NCBI GenBank assembly: GCA_046350655.1
Contig: JAXMAB010000009.1
Span: 310,001 to 374,000, forward strand
Source: JAEUHO01 sp046350655
Lineage (GTDB): Bacteria; Planctomycetota; PLA2; JAEUHO01
Direction: 5' to 3'
Length of the DNA stretch: 64,000 nt
Shown here: piece after piece, positions 8,477-17,646 of the stretch
Position numbering within the stretch: the first letter of the stretch is position 1
Layout: each line of letters begins with the position of its first letter
The notes under the pieces: generated by a model
What the model was told of the DNA's origin: nothing
The model's database searches: none
Seen by the model: the letters and a program-made list of their open reading frames with translations, nothing else
Made by a program: the position numbers and the translations under genes

Positions 8477-9346
8477 TCACAGCCCGCGGAACTCCTCCGG
8501 CACGAGCGGCACGTCGCCGCGGCGCGCGGCGTCGATGACGGCCAGGAGGCGGGCGCGGTCCGCCGGCAGGCGCCCGCCGAGCGGCAGGTAGTTGCTCGCG
8601 TGGTTGCTGCGGAAGACCGCGCCCGTGAGCCGCATGCGGTCGACGAGCACGCGCAGCTCGTCGAGGGTCTCGTCCGGCGACGGGAGCTCGACGTCGCCGC
8701 GCGCGACCTCGTCGAAGAACGGCGTGCCGGGGACCGGCGTGACGCAGAGGCACGAGACGAACCGCGGGTCCATGCGCGTGAGCGCGTCGGCCGTGGCCTC
8801 GGCGTGCTCGCGCCAGCGGGCGCGGCCGCCGATGCCGAGCAGCACCATGACGCTCATCTTGATCCCGGCGGCCTGCGCGCGCCGCACGGCCTCGACCTCC
8901 TCGTCGACGGTCGCGCCCTTCACGATGCGCGCGGCGGTGGCGGGGTCGCCGGTCTCGAGGCCGAGGTAGCCGATGGTGAGCTTCAGGTCGCGCAGGCGCG
9001 CCAGCTCGGCGTCGGACTTGCGCAGCACCGAGACGGCGTTCACGTAGGACCCGACGCGCTGCAGGGCGGGGAACGCGGCGTTCAGCGCCTCGAGCACCGG
9101 CACGAGCCGCGCGGTCGCGAGCGTCATCGCGTCGCCGTCCATGAGGAAGACGCGGCGCGTGTCGGGGGCGAGGCGGCGCGCCTCCTCGACGTCAGCGAGC
9201 ACGTCGGCGAGCGGGCGCGCCTGGAACGTCTTGCCGCGGTACATCGCGCAGTACGTGCACTCGTTGTGGCTGCAGCCGAGCGTGACCTGCAGGAGCAGGC
9301 TGTCGGCCTCCGAGGGCGGGCGGTAGACCGGGCCGACGTAGCGCAC
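8477..9346 (-). CDS. radical SAM protein
   Basis: A 289-residue radical SAM enzyme. The cluster-binding cysteines are in GCSHNECTYCAMY near residues 25-36. The spacing is CX4CX2C rather than the textbook CX3CX2C; related B12-independent radical SAM proteins that I know of share this GCSHNxC form. A Gly-rich LGLETGDP strand near residue 128 and VMVLLGIGG near 165 fit the TIM-barrel SAM-binding sites. The substrate is unknown. It is the last gene of a leftward operon and begins three bases after the galE stop. Confidence 0.85.
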   Translation of the reverse strand: MRYVGPVYRPPSEADSLLLQVTLGCSHNECTYCAMYRGKTFQARPLADVLADVEEARRLAPDTRRVFLMDGDAMTLATARLVPVLEALNAAFPALQRVGSYVNAVSVLRKSDAELARLRDLKLTIGYLGLETGDPATAARIVKGATVDEEVEAVRRAQAAGIKMSVMVLLGIGGRARWREHAEATADALTRMDPRFVSCLCVTPVPGTPFFDEVARGDVELPSPDETLDELRVLVDRMRLTGAVFRSNHASNYLPLGGRLPADRARLLAVIDAARRGDVPLVPEEFRGL

Positions 9347-9349
9347 GGG

Positions 9350-10315
9350 TCAACGGCCTCGCTGGAGGAAGGCCCACGCGTCGGCGACGACGGCGTCGAG
9401 GCGGCTGCGGTCGGACGCGCGCCAGCCGAGGTCGCGGGCCGCGCGCGAGGGGTCGGCCACGAGCACGGCCGGGTCGCCCTCGCGGCGCGGGGCGGTCACG
9501 ACCGGCACGCGGCGGCCCGTGGCCCGCTCGGCCGCGGCGACGACCTCGCGGACGCTGGCGCCCGCGCCCGTTCCGAGGTTCCACGCGCCGCCGCCGCGGC
9601 CGGCCTCGAGCCGCTCGATGGCGAGGAGGTGCGCCCGCGCGAGGTCGACGACGTGGACGTAGTCGCGCAGGCAGGTCCCGTCCGGCGTCGGCCAGTCGTC
9701 GCCGAAGACGCGGAGCGGGGTCCCGTCGCGCGCGGCGAGGAGCGCGAGCGGGATCAGGTGGGTCTCGGGGTCGTGCCGCTCGCCGAGCCCGAGGCTCGGC
9801 TCGGCGCCGGCGGCGTTGAAGTACCGCAGCGCGGCCACGTCGAGGCCCGACGCCGCGAGCACCACCTCGGCGCGGCCCTTGCTCGCGCCGTACGGGCTCG
9901 TGGGCCGTTGGGGGTGGTCCTCGGGGATCGGGACGCGCTCCGGGTTGCCGTAGACCGCGGCGGACGACGAGAAGACGAACCGCCGCACGCCCGCGCGCGC
10001 GACGGCCGCGGCGAGCACGCCGGTGGCGACGACGTTCGCGCGCTCGTACAGCGCCGGGTCGCGCACGGACTCCGCGACCGAGATCCGGCCCGCGAAGTGG
10101 AGCACCGCGCCGACGCCGTGGGCGCGGCACGTCCGCGCGACCAGGTCGGCGTCGTCCACGGAGCCGACGACGAGGGGCACGCCGCGGAGGGCCTCGCGGT
10201 GCCCCGTCGAGAGGTCGTCGAGGACCACCACGCGCCGGCCCGCGGCCACGAGGCCCGCGACGGTGTGGCTGCCGACGTAGCCGGCGCCGCCGGTGACGAG
10301 GACGGGATCGCTCAC
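9350..10315 (-). CDS. galE: UDP-glucose 4-epimerase
   Basis: A 321-residue short-chain dehydrogenase/reductase that interconverts UDP-glucose and UDP-galactose and so feeds cell-surface polysaccharide synthesis. The NAD-binding motif VTGGAGYVGSHTV is at residues 6-18. FSSSAAVYG near 120 and the YGASK pair near 146 supply the catalytic Ser, Tyr and Lys. RYFNAAGA and GTCLRDYVHVVDLA are classical GalE motifs. The GTG start at 10315 overlaps the stop of the PHP phosphatase gene (GTGA). Its neighbour, a Cps-type tyrosine phosphatase, also points to polysaccharide work. Confidence 0.92.
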   Translation of the reverse strand: MSDPVLVTGGAGYVGSHTVAGLVAAGRRVVVLDDLSTGHREALRGVPLVVGSVDDADLVARTCRAHGVGAVLHFAGRISVAESVRDPALYERANVVATGVLAAAVARAGVRRFVFSSSAAVYGNPERVPIPEDHPQRPTSPYGASKGRAEVVLAASGLDVAALRYFNAAGAEPSLGLGERHDPETHLIPLALLAARDGTPLRVFGDDWPTPDGTCLRDYVHVVDLARAHLLAIERLEAGRGGGAWNLGTGAGASVREVVAAAERATGRRVPVVTAPRREGDPAVLVADPSRAARDLGWRASDRSRLDAVVADAWAFLQRGR

Positions 10316-11058
10316 GCGGCCCCCGGGACGGCGGCGCCGGCGAGCAGCGCCGCGGGGAGGGTCTCGGTCGCGCGCGCCGCGACCGCGCGGCCCGCCCACT
10401 TCTCGAGCACCTTCCGCGCCGACGCGAGGCCCGGCGGCCGGCGGTCGGCGTGGTGGCAGTCGCTGGCGAGGAGGTCGATGGCGCCCGCCTTCGCCAGCGC
10501 CTTCGCGCAGTCGCGGGCGTCGTCGCGGAACGCGCCGGTGAGCGCGCCGGCGGTCACCTGCAGCAGCGCGCCCTGGGCCCGCAGCGCCACGGCGTCGGCC
10601 GGCCGGTGCCAGAACGACGGGTTGCGCTCCGGGTGCGCGATGACCGGCGTGACGCCCTCGAGGCGGAGGTTGAAGAGCACCTCGGACGCCTCGGGGGGCA
10701 CGTGGGTCGGCGGGAACTCGATCAGGACGTAGCGCCGGCCGGCGGGCGCCGACGGCGGCGAGAACGTGGGCAGCCGCCCCGCCCGCGCCAGCGCGTCGAG
10801 GTCGGTCCGGTACCACACCTCGCCCCCGAGGCGCAGGTCGATGGCGATCCCGGCCGCCGCCGCGGCCGTCCGCAGCGCCTCGACCGCCGCCTCGGCGCGC
10901 GCGCGGTCCACGTCGTACATGGGCCCGAGCGCGTGGGGCGTCGCGCACAGCACCGTCGTCCCGTCGGCGACCGCGGCCCGGAGCATCGCCAGCGACTCCT
11001 CGAGGTCGCGGGCGCCGTCGTCGAGGGCCGGCAGGACGTGGGCGTGGAGGTCGAGCAC
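10312..11058 (-). CDS. PHP-type tyrosine-protein phosphatase (CpsB/YwqE-like)
   Basis: A 248-residue PHP-fold metal phosphatase. Metal ligands are visible in order: DLHAHVLP at residues 3-10, ATPHALG near 39, GGEVWY near 78, IAHPERN near 140, and ASDCHH near 200. Family members dephosphorylate the bacterial tyrosine kinases that control capsule and exopolysaccharide export. No BY-kinase gene is in this window, so the partner is unseen. The start is a GTG at 11058 close to the preceding gene. The stop overlaps the galE start. Confidence 0.85.
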   Translation of the reverse strand: MLDLHAHVLPALDDGARDLEESLAMLRAAVADGTTVLCATPHALGPMYDVDRARAEAAVEALRTAAAAAGIAIDLRLGGEVWYRTDLDALARAGRLPTFSPPSAPAGRRYVLIEFPPTHVPPEASEVLFNLRLEGVTPVIAHPERNPSFWHRPADAVALRAQGALLQVTAGALTGAFRDDARDCAKALAKAGAIDLLASDCHHADRRPPGLASARKVLEKWAGRAVAARATETLPAALLAGAAVPGAA

Positions 11059-11061
11059 CCG

Positions 11062-12801
11062 TCACTTGCCCCGCTGCAGCGAGGCCCGGCGCTCCTCGAC
11101 CCACTGCTTCCACCAGTCCGACACGCGGTTCTGGAGCGTGCGCATCGCCGCGCGCGTGACCTCCGCGTCGGGGACCGACGGGAACCGCGGGAAGACCCGC
11201 TTCTCGACGTCCGTCACGCCGCCGCGGGCGACGACGTCGCGCATGGCGCGGTACGCCGACGCCATGACCTCGAAGTCGGGGTCGAGCACGAAGCGGTAGA
11301 GGTAGCGCTCGGGGGTGGGCTCGCGCCTGCCGACCGCGAGCAGCGCGTCGACGGCCTTCAGCTTCACGTCGCGCGAGCCGGTCGAGTACGACCAGCGGCG
11401 CCACGACTCGCGCGAGGCCGCGACGTCGGCGGCGTTGGCGACGGACTCGACGCCCGTCGGCAGGTCGACGTGGCCGGAGATGCGCGACAGCGCGTCGCGG
11501 ATCGTCTGGTACTCGAACACGTCCGTCGACTCGACCTCGACGAGCGGCAGCAGGTAGACGAGGCCGAGCGGCGACCCGAGCTCGCCGAGCGTCTCGGCGG
11601 CGAGCATGCGCACCTTCGGCACGTCGTCGTAGAGCGCGATCTGGAGCAGCGGGATCTCCGGCGGCGTGATGGTGCCGTGGATGCGCACCGCCCACGCGCG
11701 GCACTCGGGGTCGGGCTCGACGTCGGGGTGCACGCGGCGCAGGAGGTCGCCGTCGATCCGCGTGAGGAACCCCATCTGCGTGCCGTCGTACACCGCCCGC
11801 AGCGCCTTCAGGCGGACGACCGGGTCCGGACCCTTGGCCGCGCGGAACACCTGGTCCCAGTCGATGCGCTGGGGCCCGTCGGCCTTCGGCGCGGTGCGCG
11901 CGTCGGGCGGGCCCTTCTTGAGCTCCTCGATCATCCCGAGCACGTCCTTGCGGTCGGCCTCGGGCAGCTGGGGCACCATGCGCTCGAGCGTGGTCCGCAG
12001 CTTCTCCCAGTCCTTCTTCTTCGCGTAGCACGCCCGCAGGCGGTCGAGCACCTCGAGGTCGCCGGGCCGCACGCGGGCCAGCGCCTCGAGCTCGGCCACG
12101 GCCCCGTCGAGGTCGCCCTTCTCGGCGAGGCACACGGCGAACGCGAGGCGGTACTGCGGGTTGTCCGGCTCGCGCGCGCGCAGGAGGCGGGCCTCCTTGA
12201 GCGCCGACGCCACGTCCTTGCGCTGGAGGTGCACGTTCATCAGGAGGAACCGCACGCGCAGGTCGTTCGGCTCGCGGTCGAGGCGCTCGTTGAGCAGCTT
12301 CAGCGCGCGGTCCCAGTCCTTGCGCGCGAGCGCGACCGACATGAGGACCTCGCGGGCCTCGAGCTGGTCCGGCCGCACCGCGAGGACCGCCGACGCCTCG
12401 CGCTCGGCCCCCGCGAGGTCCTTCGCCTCGGAGAGGAGGATCGCGAGGCGGACGCGGGCGAAGTAGAAGCCCGGGTTCTCGCGGAGCACCATCTCCATCT
12501 GCCGGCGCGCGGCCGAGGGGTCGCCGTTCCAGTACTGCGCGCGCCCGAGGAGGTACCGGTTGAGCACGCTCGGGTCGCGCCCGACGCGGCTCTCGTAGCG
12601 TTGCACGACCGCGTCGAGGCCCTTGCGGCGGCGGGCGTCCTCGAGGAGCGCGGTCTGGTTGGCCGTCTCCTCCTCGACCTCGAGCTCCCACGGCTGCTTC
12701 GGCGCGTCGGCCGCCACCGCGGACCGCGACGGGAGGACGGCGGCGACGACGGCCGACGCCGCGAGCGCGGCGACGACGAGACGACGGAGCGCGGGCTTCA
12801 C
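11062..12801 (-). CDS. secreted TPR/HEAT-repeat protein
   Basis: A 579-residue protein with a signal peptide (residues 1-31, LVVAALAASAVVAAVLPSRSAVAA). TPR units follow at about 50-290, such as NPGFYFARVRLAILLSEAKD and NDLRVRFLLMNVHLQRKD. A HEAT-like region at about 330-560 includes VRMLAAETLGELGSPLGLVYLLPL. The GTG start at 12801 overlaps the stop of the next TPR gene upstream. The two proteins share layout (signal, ELEVEEETANQ / WLREVQDGIATQ opening, TPR, HEAT) and are probably paralogues. The role is unknown; a periplasmic scaffold is a reasonable inference. Confidence 0.8.
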   Translation of the reverse strand: MKPALRRLVVAALAASAVVAAVLPSRSAVAADAPKQPWELEVEEETANQTALLEDARRRKGLDAVVQRYESRVGRDPSVLNRYLLGRAQYWNGDPSAARRQMEMVLRENPGFYFARVRLAILLSEAKDLAGAEREASAVLAVRPDQLEAREVLMSVALARKDWDRALKLLNERLDREPNDLRVRFLLMNVHLQRKDVASALKEARLLRAREPDNPQYRLAFAVCLAEKGDLDGAVAELEALARVRPGDLEVLDRLRACYAKKKDWEKLRTTLERMVPQLPEADRKDVLGMIEELKKGPPDARTAPKADGPQRIDWDQVFRAAKGPDPVVRLKALRAVYDGTQMGFLTRIDGDLLRRVHPDVEPDPECRAWAVRIHGTITPPEIPLLQIALYDDVPKVRMLAAETLGELGSPLGLVYLLPLVEVESTDVFEYQTIRDALSRISGHVDLPTGVESVANAADVAASRESWRRWSYSTGSRDVKLKAVDALLAVGRREPTPERYLYRFVLDPDFEVMASAYRAMRDVVARGGVTDVEKRVFPRFPSVPDAEVTRAAMRTLQNRVSDWWKQWVEERRASLQRGK

Positions 12802-14507
12802 TTCGGCTGCCTCCCCCACCACGCCGTCACCGCGGCGACCACCTCGTCGCGCCGCGCGGCGACCAGCGCCGCCGCGTCGAAGCGGGGCAACGTCGCGACC
12901 CACGCGGCGTCGGCGCGCGAGCTCCCCTTCGCCTGGTCGGCCAGCCGCGAGAGGAAGCGGTACGCGGCGGTCCACACCGCCTCGTCCGCGTCGGTCACGA
13001 GCGCCCAGCCCAGCTCGTACGGCCGCACGTCGGCGGCGCGCGAGGCCGCGTCGAGGGCCCGCAGCTTCGCGTCCCGCGCCTCGACGCCGCCCCACCACGT
13101 GAGGAACGCCTGGGCGAACTCCTCGGGGGTCTCGGCGGTCGCGTTCGGGGCCGAGCCGGCGAGGCGGTAGATCGCGTGGCGCGCGGCGCGCGCGAGCTCC
13201 TCGTCCTTCGAGAGCGCCGCGGGGGCGAGCGCCGCGATCCCGAGCGGGTTGCGGAGCTCCGCGAGCACGTCGGCGGCCTTCGCGCGCACGCGGCCGTCCG
13301 TCTCCGCGGTGTTCCACACCGGGATGCGGACCAGCGGCGCGGTCTCCGCCGACGGGAACCGCTCGAACACCGCGAGGGCGAGCATCCGGTTCGCCGCGAC
13401 GGGCTCGTACTGCGGCGTGAGCCGCTTCAGGAGCGCGAACGTGAGCGGGGGCCCGATCACGAAGTCCTCGCGCGCCGCCTGCAGCAGGAAGAGGAGCGCC
13501 CGCGCGCGGGCCTGCGCGTCGCCCTCCTCGAGCTGCCGCGCGACGAGCTCGGGCGTCGGCTTCACGGGCTGCGTCGCGCCCGCCGCCTGGGCCTTCTGGC
13601 GGTTGAGCCCGTCCACGATCCCGTCCACGCGCTTGCGCTCCTCGTCGGTCTTCGAGAGGCGACGCAGGCGCGCGAGCACGTCGAGGGCCTCGTCCGGGTC
13701 GAGCGTCTTCTGCTTCGACACGATCGAGAGCCACATCCACAGCGGGTCGGGCTTGTCCGGGTACTCGTTCGCGACGGACTTCAGGAGCGCGAGCGCGGCG
13801 GCGACGTCGCCGGCCTCCGCCGTCAGACGCGCCTTCAGGAGGCGCATGCCCATGTTGCGGGGCGTCTTCCGGATCAGCACCTCGAGCGCCGCGAGCGCCT
13901 CGGCCGGCCGCCCCCACGTCGCGAACGCCTCGACGATCTGGACGCGCGCGCTGTCGCGCGACGGGTCGACGTCGAGCACGCGCTGCAGCATCTTGATCCC
14001 CTCCTCGTACCGCTTGGCGTCGATGAGGAGGTCGCCGAGGGGCTGGAGCGCGTCCACGTAGCGGGGCTGCAGGGCGACGGCCTGCCGGAGGTCGGCCTCG
14101 GCGCCCACGACGTCCTTCGCCAGGGCCTTCAGCACGCCGCGGTCGCGCAGCGCGAACCACATCCGCGCGTCCATCTTGAGGACGTCGCCGTACGTGACCA
14201 GCGCGTTCGCCGTGTCACCCGCCTTGCCGTAGGCGCGCGCGAGCAGGTAGACCGACGGGAGGTCGTTGACGCGGCTCGCGCGGTTCTCGTACCGGGGGAC
14301 CACGGCCTTGGGGTTGCCGCGGACGAACTCGGCGTCCTGGGTCGCGATGCCGTCCTGGACCTCGCGCAGCCACGGCGGGTTCCCGCCCGCCGGCGCGTCC
14401 GCCGCGACGGCGGTCCCGGCGAGGCCGAGCAGCACGAGGACCGCGGCGAGGGCGCGGAGCACGGGACGGGCCGGGCGGGAGGCCAGACGAGGGGAACGGC
14501 GCAGCAT
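12798..14507 (-). CDS. secreted TPR/HEAT-repeat protein
   Basis: A 569-residue protein that starts at ATG 14507. The signal peptide spans about residues 1-36 (LRALAAVLVLLGLAGTAVAADA). TPR-like pairs fill about 50-260 (for example YVDALQPLGDLLIDAKRYEEGIKML), then a charged linker, then HEAT-like helices at 320-560. It is the first gene of a five-gene leftward unit with the paralogue, PHP phosphatase, galE and radical SAM genes. A TAGAAT hexamer (14534-14539, minus strand) 26 bases before the ATG is a good -10 candidate; it overlaps the 3-prime end of aroA. Confidence 0.82.
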   Translation of the reverse strand: MLRRSPRLASRPARPVLRALAAVLVLLGLAGTAVAADAPAGGNPPWLREVQDGIATQDAEFVRGNPKAVVPRYENRASRVNDLPSVYLLARAYGKAGDTANALVTYGDVLKMDARMWFALRDRGVLKALAKDVVGAEADLRQAVALQPRYVDALQPLGDLLIDAKRYEEGIKMLQRVLDVDPSRDSARVQIVEAFATWGRPAEALAALEVLIRKTPRNMGMRLLKARLTAEAGDVAAALALLKSVANEYPDKPDPLWMWLSIVSKQKTLDPDEALDVLARLRRLSKTDEERKRVDGIVDGLNRQKAQAAGATQPVKPTPELVARQLEEGDAQARARALLFLLQAAREDFVIGPPLTFALLKRLTPQYEPVAANRMLALAVFERFPSAETAPLVRIPVWNTAETDGRVRAKAADVLAELRNPLGIAALAPAALSKDEELARAARHAIYRLAGSAPNATAETPEEFAQAFLTWWGGVEARDAKLRALDAASRAADVRPYELGWALVTDADEAVWTAAYRFLSRLADQAKGSSRADAAWVATLPRFDAAALVAARRDEVVAAVTAWWGRQPK

Positions 14508-14536
14508 GGAGGCTCCGCGGCGGGAAGCCCCGGATT

Positions 14537-15868
14537 CTAGGCGCGGCCCGGGCTCCGGTCCCGTTCCCCGTGGGCCCCGGGGCCGCCCCGCGCCACCTCC
14601 GCGAGCACCGCGGGGAACCCCGGGTACGACTTCGCCACCGCTTCGACGCCCGCCAGGGTCACCCCCGCGACCCGCAGGCCGAGGACGCCGAACGCGAGCG
14701 CGAGGCGGTGGTCGCCGGCCACGCGGACCGCGCCCCCCGTCAGCGGCCGCCCCCGCACGACGAACCCGTCGTCCGTGCCCTCGGCGTCGCCCCCGAGCGC
14801 GCGCACGGCGGCGACCGCCGTCTCGATGCGGTCCGACTCCTTGTCGCGCAGGTGCGGCGCGCCGACGACGCGCGTCTCGCCGTCGGCCCCCGCCGCCAGC
14901 GCCGCCACGAGGGGCGCGAGGTCCGGGCTGTCGCGCAGGTCCACCTCGCCCGCGCCGACGAGCCGCGTCGGGCCCGTCACGACGGCGTCGCCGTCCGGGC
15001 CCGCCTCGACGCGCGCGCCGAACCGCGCGACGACCCCGAGGGCCGCGACGTCGGGCTGCGCCGACCCCGCGCCGAGCCCGCGCACGCGGGCGCGCCCGCC
15101 CGTCAGCGCCGCCGCCGCCCACCACACCGCCGCCGACGAGGCGTCGGGCTCGACGACGAACCGCGCGCACCGCGGGGCCCCCGCCGCCACGACGCGCACC
15201 GGGCCTCGCGTCCCGACGGGGCATCCGAACGCCGCGAGCACGTGCTCCGTCAGCCCGAGGTAGCCGCGCGACACGCCCGCGCCCACGAGCGTCAGCGCGA
15301 GGCCGCCCTGCCGCGGCGCGTTCAGGAGGAGCGCCGACGCCGGCTGGCTCGACCGGTCCGCCGGCATCGCGACGTCGTGGCGGTCCCATCGCCGCCCGAG
15401 GGCGCGCAGCGCCCCCGTCGGCCGCCGCCGCGCGTGCGCGCCCAGGCGCGCGAGCGCGCGCAGGAGGACGTCGTGCGGCCGCGCGCGCAGGCGCGGGCGG
15501 CCCGTCAGCAGCGTGCGCGCGCCCGCCGGGCGGAGGCCCGCCGCCGTCACCGCGAGCCGCAGGCCGGTGCCGTTCATCCCGAGGTCGAGCCGCCGGCGGT
15601 CCCGGCCGCCCTCGAGCGCGCCGTCGTCGGCGACCGCCCCGCGCACCGACCCGACGGGCGGGACCGGCCGGCCGACCAGCGCGGACAGGGCGGCGGCGAA
15701 ACGGACGACGTCGTCGGGCACGGGCCCGCTCGCGACGAGGTCGGTCGTGGTCCCCCGGTCGCCGAGGACCGCCAGCAGCAGCGCGCGCTGGTGCAGCGAC
15801 TTGCTCGGCGGGACGTCGAGGACGGCCTCGACGGGGCCCGTCGCGGGCGGGACGGCGAGGGTGGCCAC
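14537..15868 (-). CDS. aroA: 3-phosphoshikimate 1-carboxyvinyltransferase (EPSP synthase)
   Basis: A 443-residue enzyme that joins shikimate-3-phosphate and phosphoenolpyruvate, the sixth step of the shikimate pathway. Signatures are PPSKSLHQRALL near residue 19, LGMNGTGLR near 93, HLRDKESDRIET near 345, GDHRLALAF near 390, and KSYPGFPAVL near 418. The usual LGNAGTAMRP loop is changed here, with Leu where most class I enzymes have the Pro after Arg. The GTG start at 15868 sits 7 bases after a TAGCGT -10-like hexamer, so the message may be leaderless. It diverges from purC. Confidence 0.9.
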   Translation of the reverse strand: MATLAVPPATGPVEAVLDVPPSKSLHQRALLLAVLGDRGTTTDLVASGPVPDDVVRFAAALSALVGRPVPPVGSVRGAVADDGALEGGRDRRRLDLGMNGTGLRLAVTAAGLRPAGARTLLTGRPRLRARPHDVLLRALARLGAHARRRPTGALRALGRRWDRHDVAMPADRSSQPASALLLNAPRQGGLALTLVGAGVSRGYLGLTEHVLAAFGCPVGTRGPVRVVAAGAPRCARFVVEPDASSAAVWWAAAALTGGRARVRGLGAGSAQPDVAALGVVARFGARVEAGPDGDAVVTGPTRLVGAGEVDLRDSPDLAPLVAALAAGADGETRVVGAPHLRDKESDRIETAVAAVRALGGDAEGTDDGFVVRGRPLTGGAVRVAGDHRLALAFGVLGLRVAGVTLAGVEAVAKSYPGFPAVLAEVARGGPGAHGERDRSPGRA

Positions 15869-15881
15869 GGGGACGACGCTA
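15868..15881 (-). promoter_or_regulatory. leaderless-type -10 for aroA
   Basis: TAGCGT (15881-15876 on the minus strand), then CGTCCCC, then the GTG start. See also the same layout at 28366, 46703, 55287, 55224, 60155 and 61734. Confidence 0.45.
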
Positions 15882-15889
15882 CCACCGGG

Positions 15890-15907
15890 GACGCGAGGCC
15901 CGGCGCG
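15890..15907. repeat. interspersed repeat, partial copy
   Basis: GACGCGAGGCCCGGCGCG matches one arm of the palindromic family, with CGC in place of CCGC. It lies between the divergent starts of aroA and purC. Confidence 0.45.
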
Positions 15908-15991
15908 CGGGGCGGACACGCCCCGCCCTCCGGTCGGGAACCGTCCCGGTGCCGGGTACGATCCGCCCCCCGTCCCCGGAGGAGTCCCCGC

Positions 15992-16888
15992 ATGCCCGCG
16001 GCCGCCATCACCGAGACCCGCCTCGACGGCCTGAAGCTCCTCCACCGCGGCAAGGTCCGCGACGTCTACGAGGCCGGCGTGCACCTCCTGATCGTCGCGA
16101 CGGACCGCGTCAGCGCGTACGACTGCGTGCTCTCGCCGGGCATCCCCGACAAGGGCCGGATCCTGACGTCGATGTCGCGGTACTGGTTCGACGCGCTGAA
16201 GGGCGTCGTCCCGAACCACGTCGTCACGACGGACGTGGACGCGATGCCCGCGGCGGTCCGCCGCCACGCCGACGTCCTCCGCGGCCGCTCGATGCTCTGC
16301 AAGCGGCTGACGATGTTCCCCGTCGAGTGCGTCGTCCGCGGCTACCTCACGGGCAGCGGCTGGAAGGACTACAAGAAGACCGGCGTCGTCGCCGGCCACC
16401 GGCTGCCGCCGGGCCTCCCCGAGTCCGTGAAGCTCGACCCGGTCCTCTACACGCCGAGCACGAAGGAGGCGGTGGGCCACGACATCACCGTCGACTTCGC
16501 GACGACCGAGAAGATGGTCGGCGCGAAGGAGGCCGCGGCGCTGCGCGACCTCACCGTCGCGGTGTTCCGCCGCGCGACCGAGCTGGCCGAGGCCCGCGGC
16601 ATCCTGATCGCCGACACGAAGCTCGAGTTCGGGCGCGACGCCTCGGGCACCATCACGCTCGGCGACGAGGTGCTGACGCCGGACTCGTCGCGGTTCTGGG
16701 ACGCCAAGAAGTACGCGCCCGGCCGCGGCCAGGACTCGTTCGACAAGCAGCGCATCCGCGACTGGCTCGACCGCGCCGGCTGGGACCACACGCCGCCCGC
16801 GCCGCCGCTCCCCGCCGACGTCGTCGCGGAGACCACCGCCACGTACCGCGAGATCCACCGCCGCCTCACCGGCCGCGAGCTCGCCTGA
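15992..16888 (+). CDS. purC: phosphoribosylaminoimidazole-succinocarboxamide synthase
   Basis: A 298-residue SAICAR synthetase that joins CAIR with aspartate using ATP in purine synthesis. It is of the eukaryote/Bacteroidetes-like longer type. Motifs are LLHRGKVRDVYEAG near residue 15, TDRVSAYDCVL near 37, PVECVVRGYLTGSGW near 107, DTKLEFG near 208, DEVLTPDSSRFW near 226, and SFDKQRIRDWL near 250. The ATG at 15992 has GGAGGAG 6 bases before it, and a TACGAT -10-like hexamer lies at 15957-15962. purE follows after 38 bases, a common pairing for two steps of the same pathway. Confidence 0.95.
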   Translation: MPAAAITETRLDGLKLLHRGKVRDVYEAGVHLLIVATDRVSAYDCVLSPGIPDKGRILTSMSRYWFDALKGVVPNHVVTTDVDAMPAAVRRHADVLRGRSMLCKRLTMFPVECVVRGYLTGSGWKDYKKTGVVAGHRLPPGLPESVKLDPVLYTPSTKEAVGHDITVDFATTEKMVGAKEAAALRDLTVAVFRRATELAEARGILIADTKLEFGRDASGTITLGDEVLTPDSSRFWDAKKYAPGRGQDSFDKQRIRDWLDRAGWDHTPPAPPLPADVVAETTATYREIHRRLTGRELA

Positions 16889-16926
16889 CCCACGCCCGGG
16901 GCCGACGGCCCCCACGGAACCCGACC

Positions 16927-17517
16927 ATGTCCAACGGCCACGACCCCCGCAACGCGCCCCCGCCCCCTCGCCCGGCGGCGCCGTCCGGCCCCGGCGACGT
17001 GGACATCCGGCCCCCCGTGGTCGGGATCGTCATGGGGAGCGACAGCGACCTGCCGGTCGTGCGCCGCTGCCTCGACGTGCTCGAGCAGTTCGACATCCCC
17101 TACGAGATCGAGGTGCTCTCGGCGCACCGCACGCCGGAGCGCGCCCACGCGTACGCGAGCACCGCGCGCATGCGCGGCCTCAAGATCGTCGTGGCCGCCG
17201 CGGGCGGCGCGGCCCACCTCGCCGGCGTGATGGCCTCGCTGACGACGCTCCCGGTGATCGGGATCCCGATGCCGTCGGTGCTGTCCGGCGCGGACTCGCT
17301 CTACTCGACGGTCCAGATGCCGGCGGGCATCCCGGTCGCGACGGTCGCGATCGGCGAGGCGGGCGCCACGAACGCCGCGCTGCTCGCCGCCGAGATCCTC
17401 GCGCTCGCCGACGAGGACCTCACCCACAAGCTCCTCGTCTACCGCGCGGAGCTGCGCCAGAAGGTCGCGGAGAAGAACGAGAAGCTCCGCGCGTCGCTCG
17501 CCGAGACGCCGAAGTAG
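16927..17517 (+). CDS. purE: N5-carboxyaminoimidazole ribonucleotide mutase
   Basis: A 196-residue PurE. It converts N5-CAIR to CAIR (class I type), the substrate of PurC encoded just upstream. The conserved opening IVMGSDSDLPV is at residues 34-44, the active-site loop SAHRTPERAHAY near 70, AAAGGAAHLAGV near 93, and PMPSVLSGADSLYS near 118. The first 30 residues are a Pro/Ala-rich extension that class I PurE usually lacks, and the final 25 residues form a charged helix. If the extension is real it adds about 30 residues to the usual 160-170. Confidence 0.95.
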   Translation: MSNGHDPRNAPPPPRPAAPSGPGDVDIRPPVVGIVMGSDSDLPVVRRCLDVLEQFDIPYEIEVLSAHRTPERAHAYASTARMRGLKIVVAAAGGAAHLAGVMASLTTLPVIGIPMPSVLSGADSLYSTVQMPAGIPVATVAIGEAGATNAALLAAEILALADEDLTHKLLVYRAELRQKVAEKNEKLRASLAETPK

Positions 17518-17545
17518 CGCCGCCGCGCGCGGCGGTCGCCGTCCG

Positions 17546-17583
17546 GGGACCCGAGGCCCGGTGCGCGCCGGGCCTCTCGGCCC
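17546..17583. repeat. interspersed palindromic repeat hairpin
   Basis: GGGACCCGAGGCCCGG pairs imperfectly with CCGGGCCTCTCGGCCC across a short loop. It starts 29 bases after the purE stop, as expected of a 3-prime-end element. Confidence 0.65.
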
Positions 17584-17646
17584 GACGGCGTGCCGGGGCG
17601 GGCCCCGCGCGTCCGGGGGGCTCGAGGACCCGCGCCGTCCCGTGGA

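Noticed and set aside
5397..8591. 1064-codon plus-strand open frame
   Set aside because: Only its short segment near 6891-7060 (signal peptide) has coding character; the rest is antisense to dacB or out of frame with the TIM-barrel protein.
8477..9346. Damaged radical SAM motif
   Set aside because: CX4CX2C looked like a fault, but the surrounding GCSHNxCxxC form is a known variant in related proteins, so it is probably functional.
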